From positions 4,284,946 to 4,348,945 of the forward strand of contig JACBWW010000046.1 of assembly GCA_020086605.1 (NCBI GenBank): a DNA stretch of 64,000 bases. Reading direction: 5' to 3'. Every line of letters starts with the position of its first letter. Position 1 is the first letter of the stretch. Positions 55,901 to 64,000 of this stretch are shown here, one piece after another. Under the pieces are notes generated by a model. That model did not search any database and was not told the origin of the DNA. It saw only the letters and a program-made list of their open reading frames with translations. A program made the position numbers and the translations under genes. This DNA comes from Lanius collurio. Taxonomy: Eukaryota > Chordata > Aves > Passeriformes > Laniidae.

Positions 55901-56779
55901 AAGATCCCATTATCCATCCGTCTGCGGCCTGCCAGGGACCAGGGGAAGGCTCCCTCAGAGACCCCTCAGCTTTCTGGAAGCCCCGAGGTCGATGAGGATG
56001 AGAAGGGCTCGCCAGCCAGGAAGTTTCTCTCCCAAGTCTCCTTTCACTGCCGTGTTTGAGCAGGGTGGGAATGCTGTGAGAACAGCCCTCGGAAGTTGTT
56101 CTGAGGCTTCCAGCTGGATCAGAAAATGTCGGCTCAGCAGAGGGGGGGATGTAAAGCTGTTGGTGGGGAAGAGGGAGGTGGGAGCACTTCCCTCTGCCCT
56201 GTGAGAGGGGCTCATTCCCTGCTCCCACCTGGAGCAAGGATTTCTGCTGTGACTGGGCTTTCCTGGGTGAGTCCTGGCTGGGGGATGCTGAGCCCAGATT
56301 GTGGAGATCTGCAGAATGTCTGGGGACTGGGACATTGGAGTTGGAGCCAGCAGCCCTTGGGGACAGGGTGACTCTGCTCCCAGCACATCAGGAACATGGC
56401 TCCAGATGGGCAGCACCTGGAGGACACAGGTTTGGTGCCATGCATGGGTACAGGGACTCCTTCCTGATTTCCTTGTCCCTATCTCAGCATTTCCTGGAGA
56501 TTGGCTCTGGGATCCAACAACTTCCCCATCCAAACCGGAGCTGTTCCATTCCCACTTCCACACACGACCTCCACAGCCCAACGCTTCCTCACCAGCTAAA
56601 CGGAAGCAACTTGAGCCTTGTCCACAGGGTTGGCACAGCCACCTCCTTCCTTATTACACTTGTCAGGCTGTCACTTATTTTTGCATTTATTTTGCGTGGA
56701 AGGAGGCCCTGGAGCTGGCACGTGGCACTGCCTCCACATTCCCTGTGGTGCCAGAACCAGTGGTGACAAGGACCAGCAC
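55901..56779. other. Unique non-coding DNA
   Basis: Nothing recognised. A 259-codon plus frame (55425-56204) has no known domain. Confidence 0.4.
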
Positions 56780-56918
56780 CCTGGAATCATGGAATGGTTT
56801 GGCTTAAGGGACCTTAAACCCCATCTCATTCCACCCTCTGCCATGGGCAGGGACACTGCACTATCCCAGTTTTCCCCAAGCCCTGTCCAACCTGGCCTGG
56901 GACACTTCCAGGGATGGA
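56780..56918 (-). mobile_element. CR1 retrotransposon 3' end
   Basis: Plus order: GGAATCATGGAATGGTTTGG, GACCTTAAACCCCATCTC, CATGGGCAGGGACACTGC, GACACTTCCAGGGATGG. Confidence 0.92.
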
Positions 56919-57419
56919 TCATTCAGTCCTTCCCTCCACCTTTTTTCTTTTTCTCTCCCTCTGTGTCTCCCGGGCAGGGCAAGAGCATGAGAAGACACAG
57001 AACAAGGAACACCTGCAGAGAAGGCAGGGCGAGCAGCAAGGCAAATCACCGCAGCAGGAGGGAAATGGAGCAGCTGAAATTGGGAAAAACAGCTCCAAGT
57101 TTGTCACTGTCTGCACCTGATGCAAATCCGTTTGCCGGGGGATGTTGGGAGCAAAGAGCAGAACGCTCCTGATTTCACAGGGCTGTGTTGAGAACGGGAG
57201 GATCCCAGAGAGAGCGAGATTGGAGGGATAATAAAACGGACAGTGCCAGCCAAACCAAATGGATGCAACCTCCAGCATTCCCGGAGGGAAGCGCTGCCCT
57301 GAAGGGAGGGGATCGACAGCAGGCCTGGCCAAAACGCTCTAAAAGCCTCCTTTTTAGATGGCATTTGCTCTTCAAAGCCATCAGGGCTCGGGGAAAAGCC
57401 GGGCCATTTCCCTCTGCCT
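56919..57419. other. Unique non-coding DNA
   Basis: Nothing recognised. Confidence 0.4.
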
Positions 57420-57475
57420 CTGACATGTTAATGGCTGTATTTTGGAGTCATTAAATATTGAAATGCGGCACACTC
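57420..57475. other. Short AT-rich segment
   Basis: GTTAATGGCTGTATTTTGG and CATTAAATATTGAAATGC lie just before the pyrimidine tract. Possibly a piece of the same conserved element as 57681-57860. Confidence 0.22.
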
Positions 57476-57489
57476 AGCAGCTGCCAAAC

Positions 57490-57680
57490 CTCCCTGCAGC
57501 CCGGCTCTCCCCCTTCTCCTCTCCTCCAGAGCTTTCTCCCCTCTCCGTTTTCTCCAGCATTCCCTCCTCTGGCATTTCCCCCTCCATCCTCCTCTTCCTC
57601 CTTCCCCTGCCTCCCCCAGCCTCTTCCCCAGCTTCTCCCCGCTCTGTAGTTCATCCCCAGCCTTCCTCTCCATCATTCCT
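57490..57680. repeat. Pyrimidine-rich tract
   Basis: About 190 bases that are mostly C and T on the plus strand (for example CCATCCTCCTCTTCCTCC and CCCCTGCCTCCCCCAGCC), with no fixed period. Long polypyrimidine tracts can adopt triplex structure. It explains the Arg/Gly/Glu-rich minus-strand frames here. Confidence 0.75.
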
Positions 57681-57860
57681 CTGCTAGAATCTTAGTTCCT
57701 GGGAAGCACTTGATAATCTGCAGCTTTAATATTCTCACCTTGCCAGTCTCCTATTCAGCGGGACTCGGAGAATTACAAATGTATTTATCTGGGTCCGCTG
57801 GAGAGCGAGAGAAACAAAGAAACCAGCGGGGCTTTTCTAACGAGGAATGACTAATTTGAC
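57681..57860. other. Possible conserved non-coding element
   Basis: Contains TTGATAATCTGCAGC, TTTAATATTCTCACC, AATTACAAATGTATTTATC and AATGACTAATTTGACCC. Non-repetitive and AT-richer than its flanks. Confidence 0.33.
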
Positions 57861-58204
57861 CCAGGAGAGCCCGTCCTCTTTCAAGCACTCAATTTTCCCC
57901 TGCTTTTGCATCCAAAGAAAATGTTGGCGATGCCAGAGGCGGGGATGGGGCACTGCCAGCCCGGTGCTGAGCCCTCCCCGGGGCTGCTGCTGGCAGGGTT
58001 TGCTTTACCTGCTCCCTCACTGGGACACAGCCCATCGAGCCAGGGATGGAGGGCTTGGAAAAGCTGCTCTTTGTCGGTGGATGGCCCTGCTCAGGGCTCG
58101 GTAAGCACCAAGAAATCCCAGTCCTAAAGTGCATCCTTGCCGGGACCAGGCTGGAATGAGGCCAGGCTTGCTGCAGCCTTCCTGCTGCTGCCAGCAGCTC
58201 CTAC
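57861..58204. other. Unique non-coding DNA
   Basis: Nothing recognised. Confidence 0.4.
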
Positions 58205-58495
58205 GGATGGATCATGGACTGGGAAGGGACCCTGACCTGGCCTTGGACACTTCCTGGCATGGAGCAACCATGGCTGCTCTGGGCAACTGTGCCAGGGCCT
58301 CACCACAATCCCGGGGAAGAATTCCTTCCCAATATCCCATCTAGCCCTACCCTCTGCCAGTGGGAAGCCATTCCCTGTGTCCTGTCCCTCTCCAGCTCTC
58401 CTGGAGCCCTTTAGGCACTGGAAGGACTCTGAGGGTCTCCCTGGAGCTCCCTCTTCCCCAGGTGAACTCCAGCAGCTCTCCCAGCCTGGCTCCAG
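58205..58495 (-). mobile_element. CR1 3' end with start deletion
   Basis: Plus order: GACTGGGAAGGGACCCTG joins directly to GACCTGGCCTTGGACAC, so the CATGGGCAGGG part is deleted. Then CAATATCCCATCTAGCCC, CTGCCAGTGGGAAGCC and CTCCAGCTCTCCTGGAGCCC. Confidence 0.9.
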
Positions 58496-59574
58496 GGCAG
58501 AGGGGTTCATTTCCAAGAGTTTTCCTTCTGGTGATCTTGGTTCCTCCAGGGTGGACGGCCTGAATTCCAGCTCAGCCCTGTGATCTTTCTGGATCCAGAC
58601 TCTGCCTTTGGGCTGATCTACTCAGCTCCCATCCTGCCTTGGATATACTTGGGAAGGATAGTGGATATCATGGATTTCTGGATAGAAAAGAGTACTTAGG
58701 CCAATGGACTTGGGATTTTTTATTGCAAATAAAGAGCTGGGATGAAATTTCCTGAGGTTGACACAAGTCCTCTGTGGATTTTTTTTCCCAAATAGAGGAG
58801 CATATGTGGTTTAGTGGGCACAGACAGGACGAGTGGTCCTGGAAAAGTTGTGCTTGTGTAGTCTAGAGAGAAATCAGATGCTGAGATGGTTCTGATTGCT
58901 GCCTGGAAAGACATGGAAGAGGAAACACCCAGGAATGCAAGGAACTCTGGAAGGACCCTGTTGGCACAAGCATGAATTGGTAGAAACCTGTCCTGAATAA
59001 ATGTCAGTTGAAAATTGAAGGAGGTTTCTCCCAATCATCAGATGAGGGAGTTTATAAAATAACTTTCCAGAGGGGTAATTGAGGGAGGAAACTTAACTGG
59101 TTCAAGATGGGAGGCTGACAAATTTCGGAATTTCAGCTTAGGATGGGGCTGGGTTTGACAGTCTGGCCCCTCTTGACTGTGTCCTGCCTCAGCCCAGGAC
59201 TCTGCACTCGTGTAGGGTGGGGAGTCCCTCTGCTCCCAGGGAGCTCATCCCTGCCCAGCCATGGATCCATGGGCAGCCCTGCACTCCCACTCGCACTCAC
59301 CTGTCCCTGACACGGAGGCTTTTCTCCTGGTTAATAAGCCCTGACATGCCAGACATGGAAACTATGAAAATTGGCCAATTTTTTAATATTTTAAGCCCCA
59401 TCACAGCCTTTGCTGGGCAGAGCAAAGAGCTTTAGGATGCCTTAGCAAGGAAATGGGAACTATCATTTGGGATAATCTGCCTGAGCTGGATTGACCTGCT
59501 GATCCCGGCCAGACCCTCCTCCTCCAGCACACCCCTCCCTACAGCCAGCTCTGCTGCCCAGATGGGGAAAGGAA
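58496..59574. other. Unique non-coding DNA
   Basis: No gene recognised. AT-rich stretches occur at 58975-59080 (for example GTTTATAAAATAACTTTCC). Confidence 0.38.
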
Positions 59575-59722
59575 AACCACAGAATCATGATTTAGGCTGG
59601 AAAATCCCTCTGAGCCCATCGAGTCCAACTGTCCCCACAGCACTGCCAAGGCCCCCACTGATGCGTGTCCCCAGCTGCCACATCCACAAGTGTTTGAGCA
59701 CTTCCATGGAGAGTCCATGAGT
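59575..59722 (-). mobile_element. Older CR1-type 3' end
   Basis: CAGAATCATGATTTAGGC, TGGAAAATCCCTCTGAGCCC, ATCGAGTCCAACTGTCCC, then CACTGCCAAGGCCCCC. Same broad class as 6922-7085. Confidence 0.82.
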
Positions 59723-61299
59723 TCCCTTCTCCCCTCTTTGTCACACCTTCCCAGCCAGGTGCCCTGCGGAGGGGCTGTGCCTGAGGCTGGGGCTGTGCAG
59801 GAGCAGGATTGGGAGTGAATGCTCCAAACCCTCTCCCAACATCCCCTCCCAGCTCCCCCTTTCCTGTGCTGCCCCGGGAAGGGCTGGGCGAGGTCCAGGC
59901 TCCTGCCTGGGCTCCTTCCTTAATCTAAATCAGGGAAAGGTATTTTTTCTTCTTCCTTTTATTCCACCCTGAGTGTTGTGCAGTTGCCACTGACAAAGGA
60001 GCCGGAATTCCACGCATTTCTCTGGCTGTTTAGCAGAGCTGCTGCCCTACTCTCCCCTGTCAGACACTAATCTCTCCTAATATTTAACAGTCCCAGTAGG
60101 CAGTAGGATTTATCCTCTGGCCTTTCTACCTGTCATTCCATCCCTTCTCACTAAGGAGCCCTTTGATTCCCTTCCGAGGAGAGGTGCCAGGACCAGCGTG
60201 ATGGATTGGCTCGTGCTGGCAGTTGGAGAAGCAGCTCCATTTCTCTCTGCTCCAGCTGTCGGGTGTTTATCCGGGGCAGCTCCCTGCAGCTGGGAAGGCC
60301 CTTGTGCCTCCTTGCAGGGAGCCGTGCGGATGGGCAGGCATTCCAAGCGGGAAGGGGCTGTGGGTGTTAATGCTGCAGCTCCTCAGGGCCCCGCTCCAAA
60401 CCGCAGCCGGAGCTGTGGATGTTGGAGCTCCTGCGATGATCTGAGTCTAAAACCCTCATCCATTGTAGGGAGGAATTCCTCCCCCAGCACTCCCGGATCC
60501 CTTCCCAGCGCTCTGCCTCCCCATGTTGCCTTTCCTCGGCGTCCCAGCTGCCGTGTTCTTGGAAGCACGGCCCAGAGGATGAAGACTCAGAAGGAAAAGG
60601 TGGGAATACCCCGAGGGGCTGCTGCTGGCAGGGCTGGCCTGCCCTCATCCTGCAGGATGGCGTGGCCGGTGCCAGGGAGGAGCCCACATTCCGGCAAGGA
60701 TGCTGCACTGTGGGGCAGGGATGCTGCATCCCACTGACAGAGCGGCTTCCGAAGCCTCTCGTGGCTCCGTAGGCGGGGGCTGGAGCAGCTCGGGAGCTGA
60801 AGGTGTCAGGGCAGCACAGGAGCTCTTTCTGTCACTAACGAGCTCTTTAATTGCCACTTCCTTAGGCCGGGATTGGAAGTGATTAACTCCGAGCTGTCCT
60901 CGGCCTGGGCTCGGGTTACACGGCTGGGCCGGGCTTTGGGGGGTCAGGGGCTGCTCCGCGGGGCGTTTCTCCACGGCGAGGGCAGAAACCCAACTCCCTC
61001 GCTAATGGCCCTTCCCGAGTCAGTGCCACCCCAGGGTGCCACCCCCGCCCCGTAAGCAGGGTCCATGTACGCGGCTGTGGGGACACGATCCAGTGTTTCC
61101 TCCAGCTGCAGCTCTCTCCACAACTCCCTCCCTTTGTTCCTTCCCCTCCTGCCTAAAGGTGGCCAGGTCAGAGCTCTGCAGGGCTCCATCAGGACATGGA
61201 TGATCCTGTGGGGCTGTGGAGAACAGGCTCCACAGAATCCCTCTGAAGGGACTTGTGTTCAACGCTGACCTGGCTGGGCCACGATTTCCCTTCCTTCCC
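59723..61299. other. Unique DNA: CNE-like islands and CpG-rich patch
   Basis: Two AT-leaning pieces look CNE-like: 60000-60120 (CACTAATCTCTCCTAATATT) and 60815-60900 (CTCTTTAATTGCCACTTCC, AGTGATTAACTCC). CpGs are frequent from 60290 to 61060. No gene recognised. Confidence 0.33.
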
Positions 61300-61418
61300 A
61301 GATATCGTTCCTGAAAGTGTTGGAGGATTGGAGCAACCTGTGGAAGGTGACCCCACCTGTGGATGGGCTTTAGGGTCCCTTCCATCCCAAACCATTCTGT
61401 TATCCCATGATTCTCCAT
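61300..61418 (+). mobile_element. Diverged CR1 3' end
   Basis: TTGGAGCAACCTGTGGAAGG, TGACCCCACCTGTGG (worn), GGGCTTTAGGGTCCC, CATCCCAAACCATTCTG and CCATGATTCTCC. Confidence 0.8.
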
Positions 61419-62061
61419 CTTGGATTTCTCTTCTCTCCCCAAACAGGGGGAAGGCAGGAGCTGGCAGGACGGACATTCCCATCACTCTCCCTGTTCCTAT
61501 ATCTCTGTCCTGGCTGGAGGCAGCCTCCACCATTGCCGAAATGTTGGTCACAGCTTGATGTGACCAGAACGTGTCCATGGAGGGAAGGGTTTGCAGAGAC
61601 AGCACCCATGTGCAGCTATTCCAGTGGGAGCAAGGAGCCCAGTGCCTGGAAGCTTTTGGACACAGCCAGCTTTGTCAGGAAGAGGGAATAATCAGGACTT
61701 TTGTCCGGAGGCAGTGCTGGAGCTGCCGCTGTTCCACATGGATCAAGTTTAAATCCGCATGCAGACAGCTGGGATGGCACAGCCACATCTCAAATCCAGG
61801 CCTGGCTTAGCTGCCCAAAATAATTAGTGAAGCTTTCAGAGAGGAGCACTCACTGCTCATGGCTTGGAACAGCCAGAGTGAGAGGAAAAGCTCCCGGGAA
61901 TGTTTCCGGGAAGGTGAAGTTTGCTCCATGCTCCGGCTCTGTGCTTGGTGTGCTCCCAGTGCCTCCCTGTCCTACACTGGGGTGAACTGGGGGGACAGCT
62001 CTCACCTCTGTCTTGGGGCAGTGGGACAGCCCTAGGGTGGGATGGGAGCTGTGGGATGGCA
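61419..62061. other. Unique non-coding DNA
   Basis: Nothing recognised before the next tandem repeat. Confidence 0.4.
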
Positions 62062-62211
62062 GGATCAGGAATGGGGAGCTATGGGCTGGTAGCGTTGGGG
62101 TGGTGGGATATAGGACAGTGAGGTGTGGGATGGTGAGGCGTGGGATGGTGAGGTGTGGGATGGTGAGGTGTGGGATGGTGAGGAATGGGATCAGGAATGG
62201 GGAGCTCTGGG
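62062..62211. repeat. 15-bp tandem repeat with flanking direct repeats
   Basis: A run of GTGAGGTGTGGGATG-type 15-base units lies at about 62118-62190. It is bordered by two 24-base direct repeats beginning GGATCAGGAATGGGGAGC at 62062 and 62188. On the minus strand it reads as Pro/His/Leu/Thr/Ile repeats. Confidence 0.9.
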
Positions 62212-62632
62212 AGCAGACATTGTTCCTTCCCCTCTGCAGCACCAGCTCCACCTCAGGGCTGAGAGCCAGGATCTCTCCTCCTGCTTTCCTTGCATGAGAG
62301 CAGGGATGGCACCACTGCCCTGGACCAATCCCAACCTCACCTGAGCCCCCCCAGGGCTCACCTGGGCCCAGCTGACGTGGGAGCCCTGGCTGCCCCTGCT
62401 CCAGCCAGGGGGGCAGATGGAGACAAGGTCCCTCCTCTGCTCCTCCAGCTCCATCCCAGCACAGACAGTGCTGAGAGAGCAGAAACATCGCTGGAAGTGT
62501 TAAAATTTTATGGATCTCCAAGTGGGCTCAGCCTGAACTCGACTTTGTGGGGTTAAATCCATCATTACTGGACACAAGCCAGAGTGTTTTCCACTAAAAG
62601 CAAACTCCTAATGGCTCTAAATTGAAAGAAAG
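62212..62632. other. Unique non-coding DNA
   Basis: Nothing recognised. Confidence 0.4.
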
Positions 62633-62852
62633 CCAGATGAGATGGAAAATTGGGAAGGAATTCCTCCCTGTGAGGGTGGGGAGGCCCTGCCACAAGATAC
62701 CCAAAAAACTGTGGCTGCCCCATCTCTGGAAGTGTCCAAGGCCGGGTTGGATGGGGCTTGGAGCAACCTGAGACAGTGGAAGGTGTCCCTGCCCATGGCA
62801 GGGGGTGGGATGGGATGAGCTTTAAGGTCCCTTCTCACCCAAACCACCTGGC
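62633..62852 (+). mobile_element. CR1 retrotransposon 3' end
   Basis: ATTGGGAAGGAATTCCTCCC, TGTGAGGGTGGGGAGGCCC, GGAAGTGTCCAAGGCCGGG, CTGCCCATGGCAGGGGG and CACCCAAACCACCTGG. Confidence 0.94.
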
Positions 62853-63189
62853 CCAGGCAATGGGGCTGTCCCAGCACAGCCCATTGCTCCGCAGGGTGTC
62901 AGGGGTGCTGGTGTTCCCCGGGTTCTGGGAGGCTGAGGGGAGGTCATGGAGCAGGGCTGGGACACTCAGAATCCGATACTTCCCGTCCTCCTCCTCCATT
63001 CCCTGAGGAGAATTCCCACGCGGCATGGGGGGTGACAATCCCTGGCACCTCCTGACTCCATGACAGGACAGTCCAGGTCCCACGACCTGAGCTATCCCAA
63101 CATTTCTTTGCCCAGCTCCCGCCAAGCCCAGCTGGTGCTGTTACCCCTGTCCATCCCCAGCTCCGTCCTTCCCCATCCCGCCTGCCTCT
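62853..63189. other. Unique non-coding DNA
   Basis: Nothing recognised. Confidence 0.4.
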
Positions 63190-63335
63190 CCCGCCGTTTC
63201 CAGAGCTGTTCCGTGATGGATGTGATTAAAATCTGCTCGGAGAGCACTCGATCCTCCCGTGCTGCCTTTGAACCTCGGATCATTAATGTCTCCATATGGG
63301 CACCATTTTTCCTTGTCACGACACAGCTGGATCTG
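63190..63335. other. Possible conserved non-coding element
   Basis: Non-repetitive, with GATGTGATTAAAATCTGC, CCTCGGATCATTAATGTC and CCATATGGGCACCATTTTTC. The CATATG box and ATTAAT core are typical of regulatory DNA. Confidence 0.3.
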
Positions 63336-63639
63336 GAGAGAGCGGGAGCCGAGGCCGCTTCCCAGTGGCAAAACCCTCAAGAGCCTGGACTCCGGAGCTT
63401 TGCCCACCTTTGGGAAAGGTCAGGAATATAAATAGCTGTTGCCAGGAGGTCCTCAGGCACTGGGCAGGAATGGAGATGGCTGCTGGAATGGCAGGGAGGA
63501 CTTTAAGAGCCCTTTTCTGCCTGTTTTGAACTCTCTCCCTGCTCTCTGCTCCTTCCCCTCCACCGCTCCTTCCCTCTTTTCCTCCCTCCCACTCAGTCCG
63601 GTTTTTTGAAGGGCCGCAATTTCTTTCCAGTTTTATTTC
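63336..63639. other. Unique DNA ending in a CT-rich run
   Basis: The stretch 63528-63598 is mostly C and T. No gene recognised. Confidence 0.4.
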
Positions 63640-63800
63640 TCATTAAAAATAAATAGCGGTGCTATAATTTACAGCGAGTTTAATTAGAAATGAGTTACGT
63701 GAGCTGAGCATTAGGACATAATTGCTCGTTCCTAAAACAATTTCCTCATCTGAAACGTCCCCAGTTAATGATCATTCATTAAATGGGATTGGAGGCTCCG
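63640..63800. other. Possible conserved non-coding element
   Basis: Dense AT-rich words: CATTAAAAATAAATAGCGG, TGCTATAATTTACAGCG, GTTTAATTAGAAATGAG, GAGCATTAGGACATAATTGC and GTTAATGATCATTCATTAAA. One of the strongest CNE-like segments in the window. Confidence 0.35.
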
Positions 63801-64000
63801 AGGTGGAGTTGGAAAGGCTGGAGATTCCCTGTGATGGGGCTACAGCCACTGGGCTTGGAGCCTCCAGAGCAGGGGGGTGCTGGTGTGAGGGCAGCTGAGT
63901 TCCCCGCATTGGGAATGACCACTGAACGTTCCCATTAGAAAGAACTCCCAGCAAGGCCCCTTGGAGCTGGGACTGTGCCCTCCGAGCATGGGGGGTCCGA
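63801..64000. other. Unique non-coding DNA
   Basis: Nothing recognised to the end of the window. Confidence 0.4.

Noticed and set aside
1..64000. tRNA or rRNA genes and endogenous retroviruses
   Set aside because: I found no GGTTCGA-type T-loop in a cloverleaf context, no rRNA-like block, and no LTR pair, primer-binding site or gag/pol-like reading frame.

Overview
The window looks like bird nuclear DNA. The main evidence is about 31 fragments of one repeat type: 3' ends of CR1 non-LTR retrotransposons, the dominant avian transposon. They carry the characteristic stretches (wording such as 'GTGTCCAAGGCCAGG', 'CTGCCCATGGCAGGG', 'TTGGAAGGGACCTT', and tails like 'ATTCTGTGATTC') on both strands. 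The DNA is fairly GC-rich, with several CpG-dense patches and many minisatellites. That would suit a microchromosome or a subtelomeric or otherwise GC-rich bird region, but the chromosome type is inference. I see no bacterial or organellar features, and no rRNA or tRNA gene.

No protein-coding gene can be supported. Open frames over 100 codons are common, but they overlap on both strands, show no domain I recognise, and the longest lie in tandem repeats with few stop codons. The window is best read as intergenic or intronic sequence. Two non-repetitive open frames, one on the minus strand at 23474-24562 and one on the plus strand near 41707-42069, are flagged as unproven candidates only.

Layout. 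0-10 kb: a 21-bp minisatellite (450-775), a 9-bp repeat, then unique DNA with scattered CR1 ends. 10-15 kb: CpG-rich DNA with a 28-base C tract (10771-10798) and AT-rich islands that may be conserved regulatory elements. 15-34 kb: CR1 ends, all plus-strand from 17.9 kb on; a CpG cluster next to an AT-rich island with a TATA-like motif (20.8-21.4 kb); a 190-bp tandem duplication (24.54-24.93 kb); a 31-bp minisatellite (26.41-26.58 kb). 34-37 kb: a G-rich tract, then a 1.4-kb array with higher-order structure (35571-36948). 37-47 kb: mostly unique DNA with a few CR1 copies. 47.1-48.35 kb: a 1.2-kb array of 11-bp units. 48-60 kb: AT-rich islands, CpG-rich patches, a 12-bp repeat, and CR1 ends that are all minus-strand from 49.4 to 59.7 kb. 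60-64 kb: CpG-rich DNA, a 15-bp repeat with flanking direct repeats, two more CR1 ends, and AT-rich islands.

Because no genes are supported, there is no gene network to describe. The most informative features are the three large tandem arrays, the strand blocks of CR1 copies, and the AT-rich TAAT/ATTA islands that may be distal regulatory elements.
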